DNA from: Rhododendron vialii
Lineage: Eukaryota > Streptophyta > Magnoliopsida > Ericales > Ericaceae
Assembly: GCF_030253575.1 (NCBI RefSeq)
Contig: NC_080557.1
Location: 2,785,001-2,849,000, forward strand
Reading direction: 5' to 3'
DNA length: 64,000 nt
Under the pieces are notes generated by a model that was not told where the DNA came from, searched no databases, and saw only the letters and a list, made by a program, of their open reading frames with translations. Below are positions 11,800 to 22,426 of this stretch, piece by piece. The position numbers and the translations under genes were made by a program. Every line of letters begins with the position of its first letter. Position 1 is the first letter of the stretch.

Positions 11800-12763
11800 T
11801 TACTTCTCTTTCCAGAATGGTACTGTTGGACAATAGCAACCTTGTTCAAATGGAAGACAAAAAGGGAAAGGGAAAAACTCAAAATTAGATCTGTGTAGAG
11901 AGCTTCACCGGAATAAGTTAGAAAGGTCAAAAAAAATAGTAAATGAATATTGTGGCGAAAAAAAGCAAAAGATCCAACAATCACCTGCATATTACAAAAT
12001 CCTAACTAAGCACATTGTCAGAGAAGCAAAATTAAGTGCCAAAGGATTAATCTTACCTTGTTCATCCAGGTTAGGTTTGGGCCTCAAAGTTTTCACTTTC
12101 CACGTGCCACGGGGCAATCCCATTAACACCTGTGTTTGATAGGTCTTAACCTTGGCCTCATCAGCAAGATCCTTAGCCTCAAAGGTTATGTAGAAGGTGA
12201 AAACGCAGGACGGCCGAACAGTTACCATCAAAACCTTGACAAACTCGAGCTCAAGACCAAGTTGTTCCTGCCCGTCGCCGATAGATGTCGTGTCATTATG
12301 AGGTATGGTATTAGAATCATATACAGGTCGAAAACAACAATTAGAAGATCAGAGAGACATGTACATACCTTAAACAAAGAGTTAAACTTGTCGACGGCAA
12401 GTTGAGCACACATGTCGTAGTCCTGGTACCTCTTCTCTACGCTTATGTCCATTGGGAGAAATCCACCCATTATCTTACCAGGTGGTGAGATCGTAACCTC
12501 ATAACCCTAAGTTCATAAATAAATAAACAAATAAATAGGAGTATTCAACAAATAACAGATGTTACCGAAAGAAAAAAAACAACAAAAACAAAACGATCTC
12601 ATCAAGATAGGAATAGAATGGGATGAATCAAAAAGTCTACCTCGGTCTTACGAACTTGTTCGGCGTAGGCCTCGAAGATCTTCCTATTGGAATCCTCCTC
12701 CTCGCGTTGGATGTGGGACATCACCTCGTCGTTCTTCACGATCGCCGACTTCTCAACTTCCAT
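11800..12763 (-). CDS. Cystatin/monellin-superfamily plant protein (170 aa, four exons)
   Basis: Exons on the minus strand are 12763-12641, 12506-12369, 12267-12057 and 11840-11800, all with GT-AG borders and compatible phases. They give 170 residues starting MEVEKSAIVKNDEV. Residues 1-41 are charged and helical. From about residue 42 comes a domain with the cystatin layout: a helix with LAVDKFN, the strand GLELEFVKV after an exon joint, then FYITFEAKD and TYQTQVLMGL. The canonical protease-binding QxVxG is not clearly kept (QTQVLMG is the nearest), so protease inhibition cannot be assumed; this resembles the cystatin-related plant family. A (GA)n tract lies in the 5' leader. The last exon stops at TAA five codons before the stop in the duplicate at 5.4 kb. 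The ATG at 12763 is chosen because upstream codons are just the (GA)n tract read as Ser-Leu. Confidence 0.7.
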
Positions 12764-12810
12764 TTTCCGAGAGCAACCGCCTCTGACACGATCGATCACA
12801 GAAAGTAAAC

Positions 12811-12812
<2 letters not shown>

Positions 12813-12853
<41 letters not shown>
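12813..12853. repeat. (GA)n microsatellite in the 5' leader of the cystatin-like gene
   Basis: About 41 bases of uninterrupted GA lie 50-90 bp upstream of the ATG on the minus strand, where they read (CT)n, a common feature of plant 5' leaders. Confidence 0.9.
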
Positions 12854-12855
<2 letters not shown>

Positions 12856-12919
12856 TATGGTGTTCGAATCTCGTTCGATCGTTTATATACACTAAATGAA
12901 TGAACTTTACTTTATGCAT

Positions 12920-13315
12920 GAAACAATGACAACTACCTTTAAAAAAAATTGTCGCATTTAATAAATCAAAATTCTATGTATCTCAACGGTCCAAAATTAT
13001 TATCGACGGTCCAAATTTTAAAAAAATTTCTTTTAAGGAGGAGATAACTCAAGAGAGCTTAAGTGAATTCTGACCATTAATTATAATAAGGGACGATTGT
13101 GCCACAACCGTTGTGTACATAGCAGGGTTGTTAGATAATTGACCACGGGGCCCATGGGGTGTGTACAAAGGATTCGAAGAGTGTGAAAATTAATCTGGGT
13201 TGGCTCTAAGATACTCAAGCCTAAGACAAAAATGTGAAAGCAAAAAAAAATTCGCATAAAGAATAAAAAAAAAGGCCCTCGGATTTGAACTATGTATCTA
13301 TTAAATAGTAAAACT
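12920..13315. other. Spacer upstream of the cystatin-like gene
   Basis: AT-rich DNA that should hold the promoter of the cystatin-like gene. A TATATA near 12884-12890 on the edge of this stretch is a possible TATA box. Nothing else recognised. Confidence 0.3.
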
Positions 13316-13649
13316 TTAGGCCCGTTCCAAAACCGGAATAAGAACTTATTTTTTGTCTAATAATAAGGTGTATTCCACAAATTGGTGAATAAGTACTTAT
13401 TTTTTAAAAAGGTAATTTCAAGCTCAAAAATCATGTGCTTACGCAAATAATTTTCCTATCATTATGGATCTTGTTTGATAGATCTCATTGAGATTTTTAA
13501 TACGGTGCAAAAAAAATTGAAAAATTATTTTTCATTTACATTATTTTTGAGTTTAAAAATGTGAAAAAAAACTGCTTATTTGGATTTTATGGAACAAAGC
13601 TCCAAAATAAGTACTTATAAAATAAGAAGATTTCTGGAACGGGCTCTAA
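13316..13649. mobile_element. hAT-like MITE with GGCCCGTTCCA ends
   Basis: The left end TTAGGCCCGTTCCA is repeated inverted at the right end as TGGAACGGGCTCTAA. Inside both ends are AATAAGTACTTATTTT-type words also found at 14650, 15270 and 59450-59640. The interior includes GATCTTGTTTGATAGATCTC, a segment present in other elements here. Non-coding, about 334 bp. Confidence 0.6.
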
Positions 13650-14186
13650 GTTTTCCCACTAAGCTTATTTGTTATATAAGTGCTGTATAAAATATATATT
13701 ACATACCTCACTATACCTATCTGGAGTTCTAATTTTGAGTCAAAATTCGGGGCTTAAGTTGGTGCCCTTGTCCGGCTTTGCTTAAAGCCGTCCCTTAAAT
13801 TAATTACCATTCAAAAAACTTGTGTTTCCCCTAACTTTTCTAGTCGGTATTAGTTTTATTTTTTATTTTTACCATGAAAATTAATCATGTTGACCAAGGG
13901 GACTCTAAAAAAAATTTAAATAGGACTGAAAGCAACATTGGATTAAAAGATAAAAAAAAATATATGTAATTCTATTGCTTTTTTTTCGGAAAAAAAAAAC
14001 ATATATGCAAGTCATATGAGTTAACCATTCACCCATTCGTGGATAAAATGCGAATAAACATAAATGATATAGATTCACAATCTTATGAGGGTATAACTAT
14101 GATTAATTGGTACGTATAACATGCATCATACAGACATTATAACAAGGATCATATGAATATGGTTTCTTGGTATTTCTACCCTGTGA
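13650..14186. other. AT-rich spacer
   Basis: No gene or clear element recognised. Short poly-A runs only. Confidence 0.3.
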
Positions 14187-14732
14187 AATTCTATGGCGCA
14201 ATTTCCTTAATATCACCAGAATAATTCTCCTCTTCTCTCCTCTTTTCTCTTTCCTTTTTGAAACGGTGAATCCATGGAATGAGTCTACCCCGTATGTGCA
14301 AGTTACTGATGCGAAATAACAAGTAGTGACCGTAAAACTGTCAACGATTTCTTAGTTCAATTAAGTGTGTAATTGACATGGGGCTAAAAGACTAGAACTC
14401 AGCTTTGGAGTGTCCTATCCTCCTTGTCCATCTCTATCCTCTGGTCATGTTTCATGGCTCCTCTTTGGTGGTTTTGGTGTTGTAATTTGCATGAAGATGA
14501 GAGGGAGGGTGGCCTTTGCTTACTTATATAAAGGTGTTACTCAGGATCTGAGTAGTTGCATGGATAGCTCAGGTATTTTTGACTTTCCATATAAGTGTTC
14601 TTTGTGTGTGGAAAATTCAAGATTAGGTCCAGTTACACTAAGGTTTTTATTTTTTAAGTACTTATTTTTTGTTTTACGACCGAGACAGGTCGTTTTATCA
14701 CAATACATCACCTTTAATTTAAAAACCAGAAT
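14187..14732 (+). repeat. 546-bp tandem duplication, copy 1 (LINE-derived)
   Basis: This unit and the next are head-to-tail copies with an offset of 546 bp. Each carries a LINE endonuclease scrap (SGHVSWLLFGGFGVV, compare the piece at 9150) and a 5' part also seen at 8930-9080. The 151-codon frame through it is a fused LINE remnant, not a host gene. Confidence 0.85.
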
Positions 14733-15278
14733 AATTCTATGGCGCAATTTCCTTAATATCACCAGAATAATTCTCCTCTTCTCTCCTCTTTTCTCTTTCC
14801 TTTTTGAAACGGTGAATCCATGGAATGAGTCTACCCCGTATGTGCAAGTTACTGATGCGAAATAACAAGTAGTGACCGTAAAACTGTCAACGATTTCTTA
14901 GTTCAATTAAGTGTGTAATTGACATGGGGCTAAAAGACTAGAACTCAGCTTTGGAGTGTCCTATCCTCCTTGTCCATCTCTATCCTCTGGTCATGTTTCA
15001 TGGCTCCTCTTTGGTGGTTTTGGTGTTGTAATTTGCATGAAGACGAGAGGGAGGGTGGCCTTTGCTTACTTATATAAAGGTGTTACTCAGGATCTGAGTA
15101 GTTGCATGGATAGCTCAGGTATTTTTGACTTTCCATATAAGTGTTCTTTGTGTGTGGAAAATTCAAGATTAGGTCCAGTTACACTAAGGTTTTTATTTTT
15201 TAAGTACTTATTTTTTGTTTTACGACCGAGACAGGTCGTTTTATCACAATACATCACCTTTAATTTAAAAAATAAGTA
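14733..15278 (+). repeat. 546-bp tandem duplication, copy 2 (LINE-derived)
   Basis: By eye it is almost identical to 14187-14732. The only difference I noticed is one T/C change inside ATGAAGATG/ACG. Such identity implies a very recent duplication, or an assembly duplication. Confidence 0.85.
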
Positions 15279-16131
15279 CTTATTTTAGTTAGTGGAGCAC
15301 ACCCTGTATATTTACTTACTTTTTTGATTTATAAGTAGCGACAAACTTCAAAAAAGGAAAACTAGGCTAAAATCTAAAATGTTCTTCTTCTTTTTTAATA
15401 TGCAAATCGATCAATTTAAGAACATCGATTCTTCTCATGAGTTAGGTCATTGAGGAAAGAAGTTGGTTATTTCGTTACTCTTTTAGCTTGGCACTCAGAA
15501 AACAAGTTCGAAATTTGTCAAAATGTAACATGAGATGTGTAAACTTAAAAAAAAAATATAAACAGAATAAGAAAAAGAAAGAGCGTAAAACACGAGTTGT
15601 ATAAAGTTCCGGAGTATTTGCTTGCAAATTTCCATGTCAAAGTTGTTCTGTAACCACCTATCCCCCTCCCCAAGTCATCTCTTTAGGCTAGAGTAGATTA
15701 GAATTAACGAATGGCCTCCCCCCAAAAAAAGTTGTTACAATATCGTAAGAGTCAATAGGTCAGTTTTAGATTTTATCTCTATTTCCATTTAAACTCAACC
15801 CATCTTTAAAGTAGACAAGGCTCCATGACTTAGTATCGATCAATAATGAGGTGGGTAATGTTTATCTTATATTAATCGCCAGATTAAATTGATTTATTTT
15901 CATCCACTGGTGTTTCCTAATATTGACTCATTTTTAATTTATATTTTTGTTCCGCAGGATATATATGAAGGCAGTGGTAAAATGTAAAATCAAGGCTGAT
16001 CCCCACGGATCAATTTCCGAAAATGCTTACCGCAATTCCCTGCATACAGTCTTGGTAATAGGTTTTAACACGACGAGTGATGGAAAGCCCTTTTGGGTTA
16101 CTTGGGGACTATGCTGGGGTTGAATGGTCAT
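15279..16131. other. Spacer without genes
   Basis: AT-rich non-coding DNA with poly-A runs. No coding or structural feature recognised on either strand. Confidence 0.3.
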
Positions 16132-16419
16132 GTCCTTTTGGGGTCATAAGGAATTTTGGGTTATAAGGAATTCTTGGGAACCATGCTGGGTTTGAATGGG
16201 CATGCCCTTTTGGGTCATAAGAAATTCTTAGGGACCATGCTGGGTTGGATGGTCATGGTAAGGTTGCCACTTGTCCTTTTGGGGTCATAAGGAATTTTGG
16301 GTTATAAGGAATTCTTGGGAACCATGCTGGGTTTGAATGGGCATATGCCCTTTTGGGTCATAAGAAATTCTTAGGGACCATGCTGGGTTGAATGGTCATG
16401 GTAAGGTTGCCACTTGCCA
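16132..16419. repeat. Two-unit 141-bp tandem repeat with internal sub-repeats
   Basis: Two copies start GTCCTTTTGGGGTCATAAGG, at 16132 and 16273. The second has a 2-base insertion (CATATGCCC). Each unit is itself made of shorter variants of CCTTTTGGGTCATAAG-AATT and GGGACCATGCTGGGTT; a further degenerate unit precedes at about 16085. No coding potential. Confidence 0.85.
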
Positions 16420-16794
16420 GGGGCGCTACCTTATCTTCCTTACAGAGTATCCAGAGTTCTAATTACTGTGATTAGATTTTGGTACTAATTAAGTTTTAAC
16501 TGTTGGATATGAGGCAGATATGAGGCACGAGACGTGTTTGAAACAAAATTTTCTATTATGTTGCATATTTGTCTCTATTGTGTTGCATATTTTTCTCCAT
16601 AAGCAAGCTATCCTCACACAACATTATTAACATTCAAAACCGTAATTCTCTCATATAAACCACAACCATACTTCTCTCAAAAAGCTATAAAAAAAAAAAA
16701 AAAAAAAACAGAACAAAATATCCCTCCAAAAACAACCAGTTTTCATACACCACCTCATCTAACAAAAAACTAATCTCTCAATCTCTCTCTCTCT

Positions 16795-18476
16795 CTACAT
16801 GACCAAAGCCAGCCCAACCAAGCTTCCCAAAACAACCGCCACACCCACAGCCCCACCGCCACTCGGCAAACCATGACCACCGGCTGTGGGAACAAGTGCC
16901 TGGGGAAAGTTTCCTCCTTCCACCGGAGAAGGTGCCGGTGCCGGAGAAGCCACCGGAGGATGAGCCCTTACACGGCCGTGTTTGGGAGACAAAACTGTCA
17001 CCACAACCTTCTGGCCCTTCTCACAGTTCCCCTCCGTCCCACTGATGAAGTAAAACGGCCCCGATCGATCTAGAGGGATTTTTGTGTTGCCGTCGTTGTA
17101 GGATTTGATTGGATTTGACGTGTTACAGATTATGTAATCCTCTTCGGTTACTTGCAGTACAGAATCAGTTTTTGGGTCGTACTTCAACACTGAAAAATCA
17201 GAACATTAAGGATAATCAGTTTTGGATAGAAGGCAATAAAGGAAATGGAGACCAATAATATGAGAAATTGAATTTAAAAAAAAAACCAATTTCTTTCTCT
17301 ATTTCTTGATAATTGTTCGAGTCAGCTTCCACACACTTTTGACCAATTCATGGTTAACCAATCTCACCATCAACTAACGGGAGTTCATTAATTTAAGGTG
17401 ATAGTAAAACCAGTATGAACTCGCCCCCACTACAATTTTTGCACCTAGTAGATATCGAATATGAGAGCAGGAGGGAGCAAACTTAACATCTAGGTCTCGA
17501 TGACTGGACCAACCTTTTTCTGTTATATAATGTGGCTAGCTAGCTTTCTTAACAAATTTATTTTTAGTCTCTTTATCTGATTTTTAACGTTTCAAACTTA
17601 TCTTGACTACATAAATCCCAAAATAAAAAGAAATGGATTAAAATAAGATGATAATTAATGCTGATTCTTTTCAAACTGGAGTAAGCTTTCCCCAAAAAAA
17701 TTGCAATAATTTTGGAAAAAACAATGCTAACATGGAGAGAAGACAATTCTCAGAGAATAACCTAGAACATAATCACCAAGCGCACCAATAAGGGGTTGGT
17801 TCTTGAAACTTGGACTTAGTTGGACAAGGCCGAGGCTCAAGTCTCTCAATAGCTCCTCATTCGTGCTAAACATTCTCCCAACACCACCCCACATGGTGAA
17901 ACCTTATGTTCGGTCCCGACATAGGTGTGGTACCGTACATGCACTTTCATTTATTGCACCAAGAAAAGAACCAAGAAAAGAACGTAGTTTTACTGAAGGA
18001 TAGACGATCTTACGAAGAACCCACGTAGCTGGAAAACCCAGAATTACCATGGATAGAAGATAATTCTCAGAGAATAATACAAAGAAAGCGACTTTTTAGA
18101 GAGAGAAAATGAAGCACAGTGACGAATGCAGAACTTAAAAAAAAAGAGTTGGCACAGAACATGCAACTGAACAGAAAACCCAGATGGCAATTCATGGCTA
18201 AATGAGTCAAAATGACAGTAAACAGTAGTAATGAAAAAGGAAAACCAATTTGGGAAGATTGTAAGTGATTTGAAATTGGAATTAGGAAAAATTACCCAGA
18301 GTATCTCCAATGAGAAACCGCATTTTCCCGGACCATTTGTTGAGATCATCAGGGGACGGAGGGACTTTCCAGGAATTCTCTTGGCCTCCAACCAGCAATT
18401 CCCTCGCCTCAGAAGAGAAACCGAAGAACAAAATCACAAGAGCCAAACAGGGCACAAGAGGTTTTAACGAAGCCAT
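16795..18476 (-). CDS. Early nodulin-like protein (phytocyanin domain, GPI-anchored)
   Basis: Two exons, 18476-18296 and 17189-16795, are joined across a 1.1-kb GT-AG intron in phase 1 (GDTL then V-LKYDP) and give 191 residues. Residues 1-24 are a signal peptide. The phytocyanin domain follows from ELLVGGQENSWKVP to about residue 127, with the disulphide Cys pair at 82 and 116. The usual copper His before the second Cys is Asn (GTEGNCEKGQK), so copper is probably not bound, as in most ENODLs. A Pro/Ala/Ser-rich stretch (ASPAPAPSPVEGG) suggests arabinogalactan-type glycosylation. The hydrophobic C-terminus (GAVGVAVVLGSLVGLALVM) is a GPI-anchor signal. An N-glycosylation sequon is at 83. The expected location is the outer face of the plasma membrane; ENODLs act in cell-wall and reproductive signalling. 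Confidence 0.92.
17731..18076. repeat. Intronic insertion flanked by a ~30-bp direct repeat
   Basis: Within the ENODL intron, 17731-17760 (CATGGAGAGAAG... ending CTCAGAGAATAA) recurs with few changes at 18048-18076. The roughly 290 bp between them look like inserted or locally duplicated DNA. No element family recognised. Confidence 0.5.
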
Positions 18477-18849
18477 TGATGGAACCCAGAACCAGAATCC
18501 TCTGAAATTTCTGATTTTCAGCTCGAAAAAGAAGAGAAAAGGCCAGGAGAGTAAAGAGATTTATGAGCAGGGTTTTTGGTCGGTTCTGTTTAATAGACGT
18601 CTGGTTCGGGTTGGGGTCGAGGCTCGAAGTTTGGCTTGGAGTGTCCCCGAAACTGTGCATGGGGGTCAGGTGTTTGTTTCAAATTCTCATCGCACTTATC
18701 TTCTGATTAACAGACTAATCACTGTTGTTAGCAAACAGATTAGCCCGTTTCAAATTTGGTTTCCCCTGTTAATCAGGACGTAGAGGATACGGTGTTTGTT
18801 TCAAATTCTGATCACACTTATCTTCTGATTAACTCGAAATTTTTTGTTG

Positions 18850-19060
18850 CAAATCGGGTACCATGTGGTAACTGTATAGTACATTCGAGTCGTCCAAGCA
18901 ATGCAATCGACGGCTCGAATTGAAACACTTTTTTCTTTTTCTTTTTCCTTTTTAAAAAAAATCCATTTGGTACCTTCTAGTCTGAGCCGTCAGTTGTTTT
19001 TTTGGACGACTTGAATGTGCTACACGGGTACCATGTCAGCCGGACCTATTTGCACCCAAA
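18850..19060. mobile_element. Mutator-like MITE (GGGTACC / GTCGTCC family), copy 1
   Basis: The inverted arms are CGGGTACCATGTGG with AGTCGTCCAA on the left, and TTGGACGACTTGAATGTG with CGGGTACCATG on the right. Relatives lie at 24388-24600 and 44690-44935. A direct repeat of about 85 bp brackets it (18705-18790 and 19070-19155, both with CACTGTTGTTAGC and CAGATTAGCCCGTTTC), showing a local duplication around the element. Confidence 0.5.
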
Positions 19061-19379
19061 TTTTTATCCAGATTAACAGACTAATCACTGTTGTTAGCCA
19101 ACAGATTAGCCCGTTTCAAATTTCATTTCCCCTGTCAATCAGGACATAGAGGATATCTTGAAGTGAGATGACTAGGATACCCTTTTAAGCTTGAACGATT
19201 TGTAACATTAGAAGGGTTGATTTGGAAGTTTAGTGGATAGAGCTGGTAACATTCTAAAAAATGAGAGGGGTATGGTGTGTTCTTTTTTGGGGGTTACTTT
19301 AAGGTCTGACCGTACATGATACTATGTGATATACTATAGAGTGGTAATTTTGGAAAAATGATTTTTACATTCCATATTT

Positions 19380-19700
19380 TGAAAAGTTGGAATCAGGAAA
19401 TGCCACATTCGACCGATTCATCCGTGATGGCAGAGATTGGAAAACACTGAGTTTGTCCATGGATTTATTTGCTTTTAGTTTTGACATTAAGTTTACAATC
19501 TACAACTGCTACATTTGAGAGTGCGTTTTCCATTATGAATTATGTGAAGAATCAATGATGTATTCGAATTGGTGATCAGTGAATGGGTAATGACATCTTT
19601 AGAGAGAGAGAGAGACGTTTGAAAGCATCAATAATAAAAAACTATAATGCAAAACTCTCAAAGCTTTCACAATATGAAAAAACTCGTTGTTGTCTATTGT
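19380..19700 (+). mobile_element. hAT transposase C-terminal remnant
   Basis: The translation across two frames shows TTATFESAFSIMNYVKNQ, then a piece with RIGDQ and then ESINNK. This is the order of the C-terminal dimerisation region of plant hAT (ZBED/TTF-type) transposases, which have TATVERAFSAM, then RMGD, then an MKTRR end. Stops and frame changes make it dead. The 93-codon frame that follows (19647-19928) is probably its decayed 3' sequence. Confidence 0.55.
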
Positions 19701-19919
19701 AAAATCTTACCTAAGTACATTGTGTTCATTACTATAGTAGAAAAAAATTTGTTGGTTTCTTTAATGGAAATATCAATAATTTTATTGTCGGTTGAATATG
19801 CTACTTTCTTACAAGTGTTTTCAATGAAAGAAGTACATATGGTCGTGTCATTTGTTACGAAATTTATTTTATTGAATTTGTGTTTTTATTGTGCGCCAGC
19901 TACTCATTATTTCTGGCTA

Positions 19920-20460
19920 TGCCACTAGCCGCATGACCAGCATGTCCAACCTCCTGGCTCCTGAACCCAGACCATGTGGAAGTGAGCTGTTTACCAAAAA
20001 GGTAACCACCTGGTGACGATTGTTTCTTTGTTTTTGTTTTTAGTTTTGATAACTCTGGTGTCCGGTGGCAATTGTTGAGACAGTTGAGTGATATTTGGTG
20101 TAAACTCGAATTGCTCTTGGCCGCTACAAATTGCTCTTAGCCGCATTGAATTGCATTTGGCCTCCCCAAGTGTAATTCGATTCAGTCAAGAGTAATTCAA
20201 TGCGGTCAAATGTAATTTCATGTGGCTCAGTACAATTCGATTTGAAGACTATACCTGAGGTTTTGAAACCACGAAACGAACAAGGCCTGTTTGTTGATGA
20301 AGATGAATCTCGCTCCAAAAACAGTCACCTTTAAACACAATCTTCTTCAATTCCTTAAGCTTTGATGTCAATACCTCAACCCCAAGTTATATTACAACTG
20401 ACGCTTACTTCCTCTATCAATGGAAGAATATATCAGATATATAGCGTTTAAGAGCTGTAC
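19920..20460 (-). pseudogene. Remnant of the downstream block of minus-strand FBL genes
   Basis: This resembles 35160-35660 and 42200-42600, the blocks that follow the 3' ends of psi5 and psi7. Shared words include GAACCCAGACCATG, CAATTGTTGAG and ACTTCCTCTAT. It contains an FBL scrap near 20320-20370 (minus strand, equivalent to LKELKKIVFKG). It lies just downstream of psi1, as its relatives lie downstream of their own FBL copies. Confidence 0.5.
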
Positions 20461-20719
20461 TTTCCTTAGTTGTTTCTTAGTTGTTGTGTTTTTTTTTTTT
20501 TTTTTCAGATTTCAGCTGTGCTTATTGTTTTCTACGGGTTTGAGCTGTGGTCTGTTAGGATTTTTTACTACCTGAACCTAGATTGGTTCTTAATCTAGGC
20601 GTTTCGTTGGTCTTGCTTCTGCAGGGGGTGCCTGTGTCGAAGTCTTGGCTCTTTCTTGTATCTTTCGATGAAATCTGTATTGCCTTTGGGCTTTTGACGT
20701 AATAAAAAAAAAAAAAAAA

Positions 20720-21210
20720 TCGCTGTCTTTCAACGAGAGAATTCTCGAGCAATCGAATGCTTCGAATTCGATCCCAATTGCCTAGAACTGTCATATCCAG
20801 CATTTTCACACGGGGCTTGAGAGATTTGATGTTTACTTGTTTAGCCCAGAGACTGTGAAACCTGATGAATAAGCAAGCTTATAGCTCTGTGGGATTTGGT
20901 ATGGATTTCCAAATTCTTGAGGTGTTGAAATCTTTGAAGAATTCCGGAATACGGAGAGATTGTCTTGTCCGTGAATTTTTGGCTAACGTTCGTGCGATTT
21001 GTGATTGAAAGCAAATTAATTAGAGACCAAAGACATCGCGGCTAAGTTGAGATGATCATCTTCTCCTAGTTTGTCGAATATCAGCTCCCAGCAATCATCT
21101 GGGATGCAATAATTTGCATATTTAGTTTTGTGAAACGCCGCGCATATTTTAGTATTCACGTAATTTGCAATAACCTTGCCACGTGATGCTTCGGACCACT
21201 CCGCAGCCAC
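20720..21210 (-). pseudogene. FBL psi1: F-box N-terminal remnant
   Basis: The minus-strand frame from 21210 contains the F-box core IPDDCWELIFDKLGEDD followed by LAAMSLVSN and then a stop. In another frame the family continues (LLSITNRTNVSQKFTDKT, near 20960-21015), so the copy is frameshifted soon after the F-box. Degraded homology reaches about 20720, with no LRR body. The F-box is more diverged than in the other copies. The 24 residues before it (SRGKVIANYVNTK) are not seen elsewhere in the cluster. Confidence 0.6.
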
Positions 21211-22216
21211 ACATCATCGTGAGGTCCACGACTAATTTGGAAACAAAGAAAGCAGATGTTTAAGAAAACAAAGCCAACGAATACCAATTCCCCTAAATAA
21301 ACGCGCGCATGCATATTGTTGACATATTCCAAATACTAGTCCTTGCCAACCATGGCACCATAACCACACACCCTCTCCCACTCTGCAGCGTTAAGATTCA
21401 CCTTCCTCGTCGAGGCGCTTCGATTATATCATCAAACTTGTCAAAGAATTCAGGTTGACAAAGAGTTGAGGCTTTCTTACGAGTCTTGACAAAATCAGCG
21501 ATTAACATACATACACGACGAAGTTATATGACAGAGCATCCGAAAATTCGCCCATACATGTTGAATGGTGTTCTATCTTTGCTAGGGTATCAGTTACAGC
21601 AACGTCCCAAGGCAAATAAAGATTAGGTGGTAATACAGAAACTGCAATTTCATCCATAAAAAATTAAATTTTTTTTTTTTTGGGGAGGAAAAGGGTATCG
21701 TCGAGGCGAAATAAAGAGTACTGTTGTTTTTCAAACTAAATGGAACCGCGGAGCCAGGATTTTGACTGGCTTAATAGACTTATTTTTTTTTTTGGAAGGA
21801 ATACTTATTATATCACAAGGTTTTTGCTTTCCAACACATTAATTACATTAAATTATATCACAAGGTTTTTACATTAAATTATTCTAGTCTAATGTGGTTA
21901 AAGTATACTAGTCATTTTGTTTTTTGTTCTTTAGGCTACTTCAACTGTCATTTGCTTATTTTGTATTTTTGAAAGAAATTGAGATCAAAATTAAAATTAA
22001 TTAACCGATTTTTTATCAAATCAAACCAAAATTATTCAGATTGTAAGTAACTATACACGAACAATTATCAATAAAATTCAAAATCAGGTATATACAAAAT
22101 AACAAATTCAAAACTCGGACAATCGGGAAGCCGGGGCTGAGGCTCCCCAGCCTCAACATGGCTCCGCCCTTAAATGGAACACATAAAAAGGGATTCCCCA
22201 TATCACTTTGTTAGAG
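21211..22216. other. Spacer without genes
   Basis: AT-rich DNA between psi1 and the MITE at 22217. I see no coding region or element with defined ends. A CTCAGCCCCGGCTTCCC-like scrap near 22120-22160 is typical of transposon debris. Confidence 0.3.
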
Positions 22217-22352
22217 GGGAAAATGACGGCCAATGATCATGTGTTTTGATAATTAATAACCGCCAAAGACATTTTTAGTATTAACAAATGTTCTCGGCAT
22301 GTTCTTGGCAGGTATTAATTATCAAAACACGTCATGAGCTGTCATTTTCCCA
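22217..22352. mobile_element. Near-palindromic hAT-like MITE with 8-bp target duplication
   Basis: The 136-bp element is almost entirely an inverted repeat. GGGAAAATGAC... GTGTTTTGATAATTAATA on the left is answered by TATTAATTATCAAAACAC ... GTCATTTTCCC on the right. It is flanked by perfect copies of TGTTAGAG (22209-22216 and 22353-22360), the 8-bp duplication of hAT insertions. Confidence 0.8.
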
Positions 22353-22426
22353 TGTTAGAGTGATTCTACCAAGGCAATTGATTGCAAGAATATGAAGGAA
22401 AACAATGGAAGAAGTATGATTAAAAC

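Noticed and set aside
14410-14865. 151-codon plus-strand frame as a gene
   Set aside because: It is a decayed LINE endonuclease scrap that crosses the junction of a tandem duplication.
19647-19928. 93-codon hydrophobic frame as a membrane protein
   Set aside because: It follows the hAT transposase remnant directly and is AT-rich decay; hydrophobicity reflects T-rich codons.
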